A stretch of 64,000 nt of DNA from Cyclobacteriaceae bacterium. GTDB taxonomy: Bacteria > Bacteroidota > Bacteroidia > Cytophagales > Cyclobacteriaceae. How positions within the stretch are numbered: position 1 is the first letter of the stretch; each line of letters opens with the position of its first letter. Of this stretch, positions 52,273-61,037 are shown piece by piece. Location: assembly GCA_016787645.1 (NCBI GenBank), contig JAEUUF010000026.1, positions 372,001 to 436,000 of the forward strand, written 5' to 3'. The translations under genes and the position numbers were made by a program. The notes below the pieces were generated by a model. It ran no database searches. It saw nothing but the letters and a program-made list of their open reading frames with translations, and was not told where the DNA came from.

Positions 52273-54185
52273 CAATCAAACAACATGAAATCAAATCCAA
52301 GATCCAGGACACTCCGCTGACCTGGATAGTTAGGCGTCATTTGGTAGCCCGTACCCACAAAAGCCTGGATCAGGTTATTGTACTTCACAAAGAACCTGAA
52401 CCTGCCCATCTTTCCAACAAAATACACATCCACCACAGGAAATGCTTTGGTATACACCCGCTCCTGGACATAAAATGATTGCATCGGAACATCATACGCC
52501 AGGGCCTGGTAGGTTGAGCGCCAATGAAAATCCAACCCCATGTGCATTTGAAGCCTGGACTTAAACACCAGGTTTTCGTAAACCAATTGTGCGTTGACGA
52601 AGAACAACGGTAGCTTGATCATGTTGTCATCGTTCCGCACGATGCTGGAATAAATGACCTGCGGCCGAAAGTACAAGTGGCGGAGAAACCGCATGCTTCC
52701 ATTGATCTCCGGACACAGGATCATCTGTGTTCCTGACGACTGAATCGGGAGCACCCGTTGCCCGTAGGCGCCGGGCGCACCTTCTTTGAAGAAAACATTG
52801 TGATCATAAATGGTAAGTGCACCACCGACGCGCAAGCCCAGCATGGGATTGCCGACCTTGACCATTGCCTTGGCTTGCGTTGTGTTGATCCCGGTTAGCG
52901 GTTGAGTCCAATCATCATGACTGCCGCTGTAATACTGCTGCATCTGTCCGGGCTTCGAAACTGAATTCACAAAGTAAGCATCCAGCCATGGGCTTCGGAT
53001 CGATGCCTCAAGTTTGTGGTATCCGCCGAATAAGTATTCCGCCGAACCGGAAAAGTCAGTTAGCGAATCCAATTGGAAACCAACCCGTAAGCCCAGGTAT
53101 TGCTCATAGCCGGACAGGTTGAAGGCTGAACCCTTATTCTCCAACTGGTGGGTAGTATACTTGTACGTGCGCAACTTGTAATAGGTGCTGTAATATATCT
53201 TTCCCGCATTTCCCTTAACACCCGCTTCCTGCCGCATCGAACTAAACGTTGCCAGGTCCTGGCTTACCGTCGTGTCAATCACTGTTGCATCAAACAAGTT
53301 GTTGTTGTCCTTGCTTTGGAACCGGTTCTCTTCGGTGATAAAATCCGCCAGGTGATACAACTGGAATGGGCTCGCCAGTTGATAGTGCTGATAAATGTGA
53401 AAACTTGCCCTGAATTCTTCCGTCTTGGTTTGTGTTAGTACGGGTTTCGCATTCTGGTTGTAGACTTGATCACCCGGGTACGCCAGTGTATCCACTCCGC
53501 CTGTTTCCACTACCTGGTGCCTGATCCTGCGGAAGTTGAAGAGCAGAAAATACCGGTTGTTTTTGGACTGATACGTTGTAAAGAAATCATAGTAATGGCT
53601 GGTCACCATCATGTCGTTGTTGGAGAAGGATGACAGCTGCTTCTCCACCAGGATAGGGCGATAGTTAAATCCGAAATTCCAACGTGGATTGATGTTGCGG
53701 CTGAACTCCACGACGGTCATCGCTCTCCCCTTGCCGCCCCAGATCAAGTGAAAGCGGGAGAAAGGAGATTTGGTATCAAAGTAAACCGGTTCTTGCGAAC
53801 CATAGTACGGCGTGTAAGATTTGAATCCGGAAGTTGCCCCAATGATGGAAGGTGCAGACGGATAAATTTCATTCAATGCGGTCCCCATCACGCCGAGGTC
53901 CTGGTAGAAATTACGAAAGCGCTGCACGTAGGTCCAGCGGTGATACTCCAGCAACGCCGTATCCAGCGGACGATACCTGGGATTACCTTTGAAAATATCT
54001 GCCTCGGTCGTCCATTTAGTTGTCTCCGGACCATAGACCATTTTGGTGGAGTCATCCAGTATGGTTGAGCCCACGCGTGGTGCTTCCTGCTTTGTCCGCT
54101 GTCGCTGGGCCTGTGCAGGTACCATCAAGAGCATCAGCACACCCAAGATTAACCCTCTTGATAAAGCAGGAATGAGCGACCTCAT
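52272..54185 (-). CDS. putative outer-membrane beta-barrel porin (Porin_10-like)
   Basis: A 637-residue exported protein: signal peptide about 1-26 (ending AQAQ), a plug-like N-terminal part (about 27-110), then many alternating strands (TVVEFSRNINPRWNFGFNY, RNRY-type turns, FRPQVIYSSIV) up to a C-terminal LGFDFMLFD whose terminal aromatic fits BAM recognition. This is the pattern of the Bacteroidota 'putative porin' family. What passes through it is unknown. It starts directly after the lpxK stop, with no gap, so barrel and lipid A kinase are made together. Confidence 0.85.
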   Translation of the reverse strand: MRSLIPALSRGLILGVLMLLMVPAQAQRQRTKQEAPRVGSTILDDSTKMVYGPETTKWTTEADIFKGNPRYRPLDTALLEYHRWTYVQRFRNFYQDLGVMGTALNEIYPSAPSIIGATSGFKSYTPYYGSQEPVYFDTKSPFSRFHLIWGGKGRAMTVVEFSRNINPRWNFGFNYRPILVEKQLSSFSNNDMMVTSHYYDFFTTYQSKNNRYFLLFNFRRIRHQVVETGGVDTLAYPGDQVYNQNAKPVLTQTKTEEFRASFHIYQHYQLASPFQLYHLADFITEENRFQSKDNNNLFDATVIDTTVSQDLATFSSMRQEAGVKGNAGKIYYSTYYKLRTYKYTTHQLENKGSAFNLSGYEQYLGLRVGFQLDSLTDFSGSAEYLFGGYHKLEASIRSPWLDAYFVNSVSKPGQMQQYYSGSHDDWTQPLTGINTTQAKAMVKVGNPMLGLRVGGALTIYDHNVFFKEGAPGAYGQRVLPIQSSGTQMILCPEINGSMRFLRHLYFRPQVIYSSIVRNDDNMIKLPLFFVNAQLVYENLVFKSRLQMHMGLDFHWRSTYQALAYDVPMQSFYVQERVYTKAFPVVDVYFVGKMGRFRFFVKYNNLIQAFVGTGYQMTPNYPGQRSVLDLGFDFMLFD

Positions 54186-55232
54186 TTATTGATCGGTGGT
54201 ACGATTAACGGCGTTGAGCACCAGCGCATCAAATTTCGCTCCATCCTGCAAGAAAACGTGCCGGATAGGTAAAGAAAACCACCTTTTACGATCCAGAAAC
54301 CTCGAAAATTCAGGGCAATCCAGCTTTACAGCATCCTTCTCTGTAGTCAGGATCGAAAGTTCATCGCCTTGCTGGCCGCAAAACCGGTCAATCTCCTCAA
54401 GGTCAGCTGCGGTGTATCGGTGGTGATCTGCAAAACGGAAATGATGGACTACCTCAAAACGTTGAGAACAGAACCCACGCATGGGCTCCGCGTTGGCGAT
54501 TCCCGTGACCAACACCACCTTACCAGCCAATGGCGGGTTGTCCCGCAAGGCCTTTGGCTCACCGTATTCTACCGCGGAAAAGAAGACTGGTTTGTTGCCC
54601 GCATACGCCTGCACTCGGCGTGTCATCTCCTCCTGGACTGCGCCAGTTATACCTGACTGACACTTTGTGATGACAATCACATCAGCGCGATGTGCCCCCG
54701 ACCGGGATTCACGAAGCCGACCAAAGGGCATGAGAAAGTCCTGGTAAAATGGTCGCTGGAATGTGGTGAGAAGGATGGTTAGGTCAGGCCGAATGGACCG
54801 TTGCTGCATAGCATCGTCCAGCAGCAGCACGCGGGTTTCCGGAAATTCCTGCAAGATGTGCGGTATCGCGTAAACGCGGTCCTCCCCCACAGCCACATGA
54901 ATGAGGTTCCCGAATTTTCGAAACATCTGCAGGGGCTCATCACCGATGGTGCGAGCCGTGTCATCACCACTCGCCATTCGGTACCCGGTGGTTTCTCGTT
55001 TATAACCCCGGCTAAGGGTTACGGTAGGCATACGGCTCCCCAGCAATTCGGCCAGGTATTCTACCATAGGAGTCTTACCTGAGCCACCCACATTCAGGTT
55101 GCCCACCGCAATCACGGAGGTTTCAAAAGAGAAGGATGGCTTGTGGCCAATGTCGTACAAGTGATTGCGCACCCGCATGACCGCGTTATAGAGGGCTGAA
55201 AACGGATACAATAAGAGTTTCAAGACGTTCAT
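54186..55232 (-). CDS. lpxK: tetraacyldisaccharide 4'-kinase
   Basis: Membrane-bound kinase that phosphorylates the lipid A precursor at the 4' position. From ATG 55232 it has 348 residues. N-terminal amphipathic/membrane helix LLLYPFSALYNAVM, then Walker A AVGNLNVGGSGKTP near residue 46, TLSRGYKR, VLLLDDAMQQRS with the catalytic DD, and a C-terminal FADHHRYTAADL. The open frame runs to 55334, but the extension lacks family match. It diverges from nif3 across 47 bases and heads an operon with a porin and miaE. Confidence 0.95.
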   Translation of the reverse strand: MNVLKLLLYPFSALYNAVMRVRNHLYDIGHKPSFSFETSVIAVGNLNVGGSGKTPMVEYLAELLGSRMPTVTLSRGYKRETTGYRMASGDDTARTIGDEPLQMFRKFGNLIHVAVGEDRVYAIPHILQEFPETRVLLLDDAMQQRSIRPDLTILLTTFQRPFYQDFLMPFGRLRESRSGAHRADVIVITKCQSGITGAVQEEMTRRVQAYAGNKPVFFSAVEYGEPKALRDNPPLAGKVVLVTGIANAEPMRGFCSQRFEVVHHFRFADHHRYTAADLEEIDRFCGQQGDELSILTTEKDAVKLDCPEFSRFLDRKRWFSLPIRHVFLQDGAKFDALVLNAVNRTTDQ

Positions 55233-55279
55233 GAAATCTCTTACCCGCTTATTGGATAAATTGAGCCAAAATCCATTGC

Positions 55280-56383
55280 ATGCAAACGCCAAAGATAAAG
55301 GATGTAGCGTCTTTTTTGGAATCCTGGGCACCAAGAGGCTACCAGGAGTCTTATGACAATAGCGGACTGCTGGTGGGAAATCCCGAAAGTGCTGTAACCG
55401 GTGTCCTGGTTTCCCTGGATTGCACGGAAGCAGTGGTGCGCGAGGCCGCCAAAAGAGGATGCAATCTTATTGTCAGTCATCATCCGATCATCTTCAAAGG
55501 ACTCAAGTCACTTACCGGTAAAACGTACGTCGAGCGCGCAGTCATCGCGGCCATCCAAAGCAACATCGCCCTGTACGCGATCCACACTAACCTCGACAAT
55601 ATCCGAACAGGCGTGAATCAAAAAATTGCCGAGCAAATCGGATTGACCAATACGAAGATTTTAAGTCCTGCTTCGGGTACGCTGATGAAGCTCGTCACGT
55701 TTGTCCCTGCGCAACAGGTTGAAAACGTACTTAAGGCCATGAACGATGCCGGAGCTGGGCAGATCGGCAACTACAAGAACTGCAGTTTTGAGGTAAAAGG
55801 AACTGGGCGGTTCGAACCGTCTGCAGGCGCTAATCCCCACCTTGGCACCGTGGGCAAACCCGAACAGGTGGAAGAAGTGCGGGTGGAAGTCATCCTTCCG
55901 GAAGAGCGAAAGGCCAGCATCCTCCAGGCGTTACGCAAAAGCCATCCGTATGAGGAAGTCGCGTACTACCTGTCCAAACTTGAAAACGAAAACCAGGAAG
56001 TGGGCGCCGGGCTAATCGGCGAACTTCCCCAGGAAGAGGATCCCAAAGCCTTCCTTCTCCGGCTCAAGTCAGGCTTTAAGACCTCGGTCATTCGTCATAC
56101 TGAACTGCCGCAGCGGCCTATTAAAATGGTGGCCGTCTGTGGAGGGGCAGGAAGCTTCTTGCTTGGCCAGGCGATCCGAATGCAGGCAGATGTCTATGTT
56201 TCAGCCGATTTCAAGTACCACGATTTCTTCGATGCTGAGGGGAAAATCCTCATTGCAGACATCGGGCACTATGAAAGCGAGCAGTTCACCCGGGACTTGC
56301 TCAAAGAGGTTCTGAGCAAAAAATTTACTACCTTTGCGAGCCATTTTTCAGAAACGGTCACAAATCCAATTAGCTACCTGTAA
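55280..56383 (+). CDS. Nif3-like dinuclear metal protein (YqfO type, with inserted domain)
   Basis: A 367-residue cytosolic protein of the NIF3/DUF34 family; it binds two metal ions and its reaction is uncertain (GTP cyclohydrolase I-like and cofactor-repair roles have been proposed). Metal ligands are in VSHHPIIFKG (near 66), AIHTNLDN (near 101) and the late IADIGHYESEQF. Residues about 130-235 are the extra PII/CutA-like domain of YqfO-type members (MKLVTFVPAQQVENVLKAM, split; SHPYEEVAYYL). Followed after 3 bases by a zinc-ribbon-family gene; nif3 and this gene are neighbours in many bacteria. Confidence 0.93.
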   Translation: MQTPKIKDVASFLESWAPRGYQESYDNSGLLVGNPESAVTGVLVSLDCTEAVVREAAKRGCNLIVSHHPIIFKGLKSLTGKTYVERAVIAAIQSNIALYAIHTNLDNIRTGVNQKIAEQIGLTNTKILSPASGTLMKLVTFVPAQQVENVLKAMNDAGAGQIGNYKNCSFEVKGTGRFEPSAGANPHLGTVGKPEQVEEVRVEVILPEERKASILQALRKSHPYEEVAYYLSKLENENQEVGAGLIGELPQEEDPKAFLLRLKSGFKTSVIRHTELPQRPIKMVAVCGGAGSFLLGQAIRMQADVYVSADFKYHDFFDAEGKILIADIGHYESEQFTRDLLKEVLSKKFTTFASHFSETVTNPISYL

Positions 56384-56386
56384 ACG

Positions 56387-57178
56387 ATGGAAAATCAGAC
56401 AGTTGCACAGAAATTAGAGAACCTCGTAAGGCTCCAATCCATAGACACCAAACTCGACCAACTCAGAAAGCTCCGCGGCGACCTTCCCGACGAAGTCCAG
56501 GACCTCGAAGATGAAATCGAGGGCTATAAAGTGAGGATGAACCGGTTTGAGGCCGACTTGAAGGAAATCGAGGAAGCTATCAAGAAGAATAAGGAAGGAA
56601 TCAAGGAAGCAGAAAAGCTTTCCAAGAAATACACCGAACAGCAGAAGAACGTCAAGAACAACCGCGAGTTCGATGCCATCACCAAGGAAATCGAGCTCCA
56701 GGAACTGGAGGTTCAGATTTGCGAAAAGCGCATCAAGGAAGCCAAAGAGAAGATTGAGGAAAAGAAGGGAGAAATAACCAAAATCCAGACGCTGATTACA
56801 GAACGGAGCGCCGACCTCGACAATAAGAAAAAGGAACTGGAAGAAATCTCCGGGGAAAGCCACGAGGAAGAGAAAAAGCTCCTGGCCGAACGCGATAAGG
56901 CTGCCAAGAAGATTGAGGAAAAATTCCTCAAGTATTATGAGCGCTTGCGCAAGAACTTGTCCAACGGTCTCGCGGTAGTTCGCGTTGTTCGTGGTGCCGC
57001 AGAAGGCTGTAACATCATCATCCCTCCCCAGAAGATCGCGGAGATCAGGGAGAAGAAGAAGATCGTGATCGACGAACACTCAGGCCGCATCCTGGCCGAT
57101 GTCGATATGGAGTCCATGGAGGAAGAAGCTAAGCCCAAAAAGGCAGCACCAGCCAGACGCACCAAGAAAGTTGGTTAG
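56387..57178 (+). CDS. C4-type zinc-ribbon family protein with degenerate metal site
   Basis: A 263-residue cytosolic protein of the DUF164/zf-RING_7 family: a long antiparallel coiled coil (about 10-180, rich in E and K) and a C-terminal ribbon (about 200-243). In typical members the ribbon has two CxxC pairs (CxGC...CExCGRIL). Here the aligned sequence is AEGC...DEHSGRIL, so only one of four cysteines remains. The ribbon core IPPQKIAEIR and GRILADVD is otherwise intact. A basic Ala/Pro/Lys tail follows. Family members are linked to Rossmann-type and RNase H-like neighbours without clear function. Close behind nif3. Confidence 0.9.
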   Translation: MENQTVAQKLENLVRLQSIDTKLDQLRKLRGDLPDEVQDLEDEIEGYKVRMNRFEADLKEIEEAIKKNKEGIKEAEKLSKKYTEQQKNVKNNREFDAITKEIELQELEVQICEKRIKEAKEKIEEKKGEITKIQTLITERSADLDNKKKELEEISGESHEEEKKLLAERDKAAKKIEEKFLKYYERLRKNLSNGLAVVRVVRGAAEGCNIIIPPQKIAEIREKKKIVIDEHSGRILADVDMESMEEEAKPKKAAPARRTKKVG

Positions 57179-58667
57179 TACCCGGCTCCATCAAACACTA
57201 AAAAAGGCAGCCTTTATGGTCTGCTTTTTTTTCTTTGCCTCAACCTCAATTCAGGCAGCCGACAACCTGTGGAAGTTTGACCCCGAGTTGGAAAGGATCT
57301 ATCGGCTGATCCTTAGCCTTCAAATTGACGAAGCCCGCCTTGCACTGGAGGAAACCAGGGGGCGCAATGAACTCCACCGTCTCTATCTCCTGAATCTTTC
57401 GGAAACGGCCGACATTCTCATTACCGAGGATGAGAAGCGCTTTGATAAGATCAACGAAGACATGCGCTCCCGGATTGAGAAGCTCCAAAACATGCCGGAT
57501 AATGCGGAAACGCTTTTTCTACGTGCTGAGATTAATCTCCAGCGGGGATTCAATCTTCTCAACCTGGGGCAAGAACTTAACGCCGTGCTGGCCATCCGGC
57601 AGGCCTACATCCATACGCAACAGTGCCTTAAGAAATACCCTTCCTTTATTCCCATCAAGAAGACCAGTGGTGTGATCCAGGTTATGCTGGGATCCGTTCC
57701 CGACAAATATCAATGGTTCATGAGCCTCCTCGGAATGAAAGGTTCGGTGAAGGTCGGGCAAAAGCAGCTTGAAGAACTTCGGCTGTCCAGTTCCTCGCTG
57801 AACATGGAGGCCTCCATCCTCTTTTATACCATTAAAGGATTCCTGAACCAGCAATTCGCTGAAGCCGCACGGGGACTCCAGGAAAACCTGGTGAAAGAAC
57901 CAGATAGCAGGCTGCTTATGTTTTTGACTATCAATATGTTAATGAAGAACTCGGAGAGCGAGCAAGCATATCAAATCATCCAGACACTGGATAAGCATCC
58001 CCAGGGACTTCAGATGACCTACGTGGAATACTTGCGGGGCGAAACGCTCATCCATCGTGGGGAATATGCCCAGGCCATTCCTGCCTACCAGAAATTCATC
58101 CGCAGCTACAAGAGCCGAAGTTTCAAGAAAGATTCCTATTACAAAATATCCCTCTGCTATTACCTTCTTGGTGATATGACCAGCGCCAGGAAGAATTTTG
58201 AAACGGCCAAAGTCACGGGTCGCGCTGCCTCCGAACCGGACAAGTACGCCGATGCCATGCTGGCCGAACCTACCTTCCCCAATCCCAAAATTCTTAAGAT
58301 CAGGTTTTATACCGATGGCGGCTATTACAAAGAGGCCCGGGAGCTGATCAAGACGGTGACTGCAGCTGACCTGTCCAAGCCAAAAGATGCCACAGAATTC
58401 GCCTATCGCAAAGGCCGCCTCGCACACAAAACGCAGGACCTTGTAACCGCCAGGGCGCTCTACCTCCAAACCATCGAACAGACCGGTGAAAATCCCTGGT
58501 ACTTCGCTCCCAACGCTGCCTTGCAATTAGGTTATATCGCACAAGCCCAGGGTGATCTTGCCGCTGCAAAAAAGTACTACGAGAAAGCGCTCAGCTATCG
58601 TCGGTATGAATACAAGAGCGGCATCGACAGCAAAGCCAAGTACGCACTGGATCAACTTGGCAAGTAA
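57171..58667 (+). CDS. exported tetratricopeptide-repeat protein
   Basis: About 498 residues. A start at TTG 57171 gives a normal signal peptide (basic HQTLKK segment, then AAFMVCFFFFASTSIQA); ATG 57216 would leave no positive n-region. The mature protein is all helical with TPR-like pairs: early EARLALEETRGRNEL, RFDKINEDM; middle YAQAIPAYQKFIRSY and FKKDSYYKISLCYYLLGDMTSA (split motif); late DLVTARALYLQTIEQ and GDLAAAKKYYEKALSY, the clearest repeats. Likely a periplasmic scaffold. It overlaps the zinc-ribbon gene by 8 bases if TTG is right. A terminator-like hairpin lies in its first codons. Confidence 0.78.
   Translation: MVSTRLHQTLKKAAFMVCFFFFASTSIQAADNLWKFDPELERIYRLILSLQIDEARLALEETRGRNELHRLYLLNLSETADILITEDEKRFDKINEDMRSRIEKLQNMPDNAETLFLRAEINLQRGFNLLNLGQELNAVLAIRQAYIHTQQCLKKYPSFIPIKKTSGVIQVMLGSVPDKYQWFMSLLGMKGSVKVGQKQLEELRLSSSSLNMEASILFYTIKGFLNQQFAEAARGLQENLVKEPDSRLLMFLTINMLMKNSESEQAYQIIQTLDKHPQGLQMTYVEYLRGETLIHRGEYAQAIPAYQKFIRSYKSRSFKKDSYYKISLCYYLLGDMTSARKNFETAKVTGRAASEPDKYADAMLAEPTFPNPKILKIRFYTDGGYYKEARELIKTVTAADLSKPKDATEFAYRKGRLAHKTQDLVTARALYLQTIEQTGENPWYFAPNAALQLGYIAQAQGDLAAAKKYYEKALSYRRYEYKSGIDSKAKYALDQLGK
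57200..57232 (+). terminator. terminator-like hairpin over the start of the TPR gene
   Basis: An A-run plus GGCAG, a 10-base loop, CTGC and a T-run resemble an intrinsic terminator with one unpaired G. It lies 22 bases after the zinc-ribbon stop but inside the signal peptide region of the TPR gene, whose KK and FFFF codons supply the A- and T-runs. It may be coincidence from codon use, or an attenuator. Confidence 0.3.
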
Positions 58668-58671
58668 TTTC

Positions 58672-59328
58672 CTATTTGGGAACGATGACGGAACGGGGGT
58701 GAACCGTTTTCAAGTTGCGCAGATGGTCCGTCTGATTATACTGCTCTACCGTATAATGACTCCCGTTGAAATGAAGTAAGTAGAGACAAAGGTTCTCATG
58801 CTCAAACATATCCATGGATCGGATCGGGTAATGGAGCAGCCGGCACAAGAGAATTCGCATGGCTCTACCATGCATGCAAACCAGGATGTTCTTGTCTCCA
58901 GGCCGTGATTGCAACAAACGAACAAAACTCTCTTGTCGGTGGGCTACCGCGTCCGGGCTCTCACCGCCCTCAATCGGGAGGTGCGTATTACCCACCTGCC
59001 ATTGGTTCAGTATCCACCGATAGTAAGCGTCTTCTTGTGGGGTAATTCGCTGCCCTTCTTTCGAACCCCAACTGATTTCGTTCAACGCTGCATGTGGTTC
59101 GATCACTCCACCACGCTCTTCAAATTGCTTCACGGATTCCTGGCTACGCCTCAATGCGGAAGTGTATATGCGATCAAACGGCACCGATTGGTAGGTATCG
59201 AAGAAAGCTCTTGCCTGGGCACGGCCCATCTCATTCAGTGATGAATCTACTCCACTCCCCTGCACAATACCTTGCAGGTTGTAATCGGTTTGACCATGCC
59301 GGATAAGGTATATTTTTTGTGCGATCAA
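58672..59328 (-). CDS. histidine phosphatase family protein (phosphoglycerate mutase-like)
   Basis: A 218-residue cytosolic phosphatase starting at TTG (no in-frame ATG fits). The catalytic motif LIRHGQTDYN lies at residues 8-17 with the phosphorylated His; other conserved parts are YTSALRRSQES with the second Arg, LNEISWGSKEGQ with the catalytic acid region, and VCMHGRAMRILLC with the second His. Branch-two features are absent. Possible substrates include small phosphate esters such as alpha-ribazole or 3-phosphoglycerate derivatives; context does not decide. It converges on the TPR gene (4 bases). Confidence 0.92.
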   Translation of the reverse strand: MIAQKIYLIRHGQTDYNLQGIVQGSGVDSSLNEMGRAQARAFFDTYQSVPFDRIYTSALRRSQESVKQFEERGGVIEPHAALNEISWGSKEGQRITPQEDAYYRWILNQWQVGNTHLPIEGGESPDAVAHRQESFVRLLQSRPGDKNILVCMHGRAMRILLCRLLHYPIRSMDMFEHENLCLYLLHFNGSHYTVEQYNQTDHLRNLKTVHPRSVIVPK

Positions 59329-59400
59329 TTTCCTCTAATTTGGCCGCAAATATAAACAAATAGCGGACCGGGCAGTTATACTTTGCGTAACGAGAAAACC

Positions 59401-59820
59401 ATGATGAACCCAACCGTTACCCTGGAGATGCTCAATGCCATGTGTCGTAATACCATGATGGAGCACCTAGGCATTGAAGTCACCCGACTCGGTGATTCAT
59501 TTATTGAAGCGAAAATGCCGGTCGATCACCGGACTCATCAACCCTATGGACTCCTCCATGGCGGAGCTTCCGTCGTGCTGGCCGAAACCCTGGGGAGCAT
59601 GGCCTCACATTGCACGCTGACGGATCCTAACAAATACTGTGTCGGGCTGGAGATCAATGCCAATCATATAAAAAGTGTCCGGTCGGGCTTCGTGCTTGGT
59701 ATCGCCAAGCCTGTCCACCTTGGCAACCGGACACAGGTCTGGGAAATACGGATTACCAACGAAGCGCAGGAACTGGTTTGCATCAGCCGTATTACCATGG
59801 CCATTATCGACAAGCGTTAA
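59401..59820 (+). CDS. hotdog-fold thioesterase (PaaI/YdiI type), candidate DHNA-CoA thioesterase
   Basis: A 139-residue acyl-CoA thioesterase of the 4HBT/PaaI group. Motifs: HQPYGLLHGGASVVLAETLGS (split as GLLHGGAS and AETLGS, near 45-60) with the catalytic Glu in AETLGS, CVGLEINANHIKSV, and RTQVWEIRI. Standing first in a menaquinone gene cluster, it is a good candidate for the enzyme that hydrolyses 1,4-dihydroxy-2-naphthoyl-CoA, the product of MenB. ATG 59401 is preferred over a TTG at 59383. menF starts 7 bases after its stop. Confidence 0.9.
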   Translation: MMNPTVTLEMLNAMCRNTMMEHLGIEVTRLGDSFIEAKMPVDHRTHQPYGLLHGGASVVLAETLGSMASHCTLTDPNKYCVGLEINANHIKSVRSGFVLGIAKPVHLGNRTQVWEIRITNEAQELVCISRITMAIIDKR

Positions 59821-59827
59821 ACTCGGT

Positions 59828-61021
59828 ATGACAGAACCTATTCAACAAGGCACCCTCCGTTCGGTCGATACCGACCTTCAGAATGCTATCCGATTAAGCT
59901 TGGATAGTGATGCTGCCTTTGCCCTATGGAAACTTCCCGATTCTACCGCTGTATATTTTGCCGGAAGCCGCCATCCTGTCGGTATCCATGAGGTGGTGCT
60001 GGAGGACATGAAGCCTGGATTTCTCTTTGCCCCGTTCGACCCGGGCGAGAAAAAAATCCTGTTGCCGGCAGATGAATTCTTTGTTCACCAGGAGGGAAAA
60101 TTGTCCAATGTTCAGGGTGAGTGGGCCGACGTCCTCACCCGCATGCCTGTTGAATCCGCTTCGTCAACTCCCCATGCATATCACATTCGTCAAACAGACA
60201 GTGGGCGGGCAGCCGAGCAATCAGGCTATGAAGACCTGGTTAACCAATGCCGTGAAGCCATCATTGGTGGACGATTCGAAAAATTAGTACCAACCCGATT
60301 CAAGGAAGTGGCGATTCCAGAAAAATTCGACCTGGCGCTTCTTTTCCTCGAACTGGGCCGACGCTATCCCTCTGCGATGGTCTCTGTCTTTTCCAGTCCG
60401 CAAAGCGGAACCTGGATCGGCGCCACACCAGAGATGCTGGTGAAGGTAGATGCTAACCAACATTTCCATACGGTAGCCGTGGCTGGCACACAGCGCTATA
60501 TCCCCGGAACGGATCTCCGATCCATTACCTGGACACAAAAGGAAATAGAAGAACAGGCGTTGGTGGAGCGATACATTATCAGTTGCTTTAAGAAAATCAG
60601 GCTTCGCGAATTTGACGAACGTGGACCCCGCACCGTCATCGCTGGAAATGTAGTCCACCTCAAAACTGAATTCGAAGTAGACATGGAGGCCACCCGATAC
60701 CCCCAGCTCGGCTCTGTTATGCTCCAACTCCTTCACCCCACTTCAGCGGTTTGTGGCATGCCGATGGAGGCTAGCATGGCATTCCTGAAAGAAAACGAGG
60801 GATATTCGCGACAATTCTACAGCGGCTACCTGGGACCAGTCGGAATCAACAATGAAGTCCAGCTTTTTGTCAATTTACGGTGCATGCAATTAGGTAAGGG
60901 CATCGCACGGCTATATGCCGGCGGCGGCGTACTGGGAGATTCTGATCCCGAAAAAGAATGGCAGGAAACTGAATTGAAGTTGAATACGTTGCTCAGCGTC
61001 ATTAGGAATTACTTGACCTGA
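59828..61021 (+). CDS. menF: isochorismate synthase
   Basis: Converts chorismate to isochorismate, first step of menaquinone synthesis. From ATG 59828 it has 397 residues. The chorismate-binding fold is visible from about residue 140: GRFEKLVPTR, WIGATPEMLVKV, VAVAGTQRY, KEIEEQALVERYI, the substrate-site LLHPTSAVCGMPM, FYSGYLGPVG, and the last LYAGGGVLGDSDPEKEW. The N-terminal 100 residues vary in the family. EntC-like salicylate or siderophore routes are unlikely because menD and menB follow. menD begins 16 bases downstream. Confidence 0.94.
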   Translation: MTEPIQQGTLRSVDTDLQNAIRLSLDSDAAFALWKLPDSTAVYFAGSRHPVGIHEVVLEDMKPGFLFAPFDPGEKKILLPADEFFVHQEGKLSNVQGEWADVLTRMPVESASSTPHAYHIRQTDSGRAAEQSGYEDLVNQCREAIIGGRFEKLVPTRFKEVAIPEKFDLALLFLELGRRYPSAMVSVFSSPQSGTWIGATPEMLVKVDANQHFHTVAVAGTQRYIPGTDLRSITWTQKEIEEQALVERYIISCFKKIRLREFDERGPRTVIAGNVVHLKTEFEVDMEATRYPQLGSVMLQLLHPTSAVCGMPMEASMAFLKENEGYSRQFYSGYLGPVGINNEVQLFVNLRCMQLGKGIARLYAGGGVLGDSDPEKEWQETELKLNTLLSVIRNYLT

Positions 61022-61037
61022 TAGTACCTTCGCCTCC

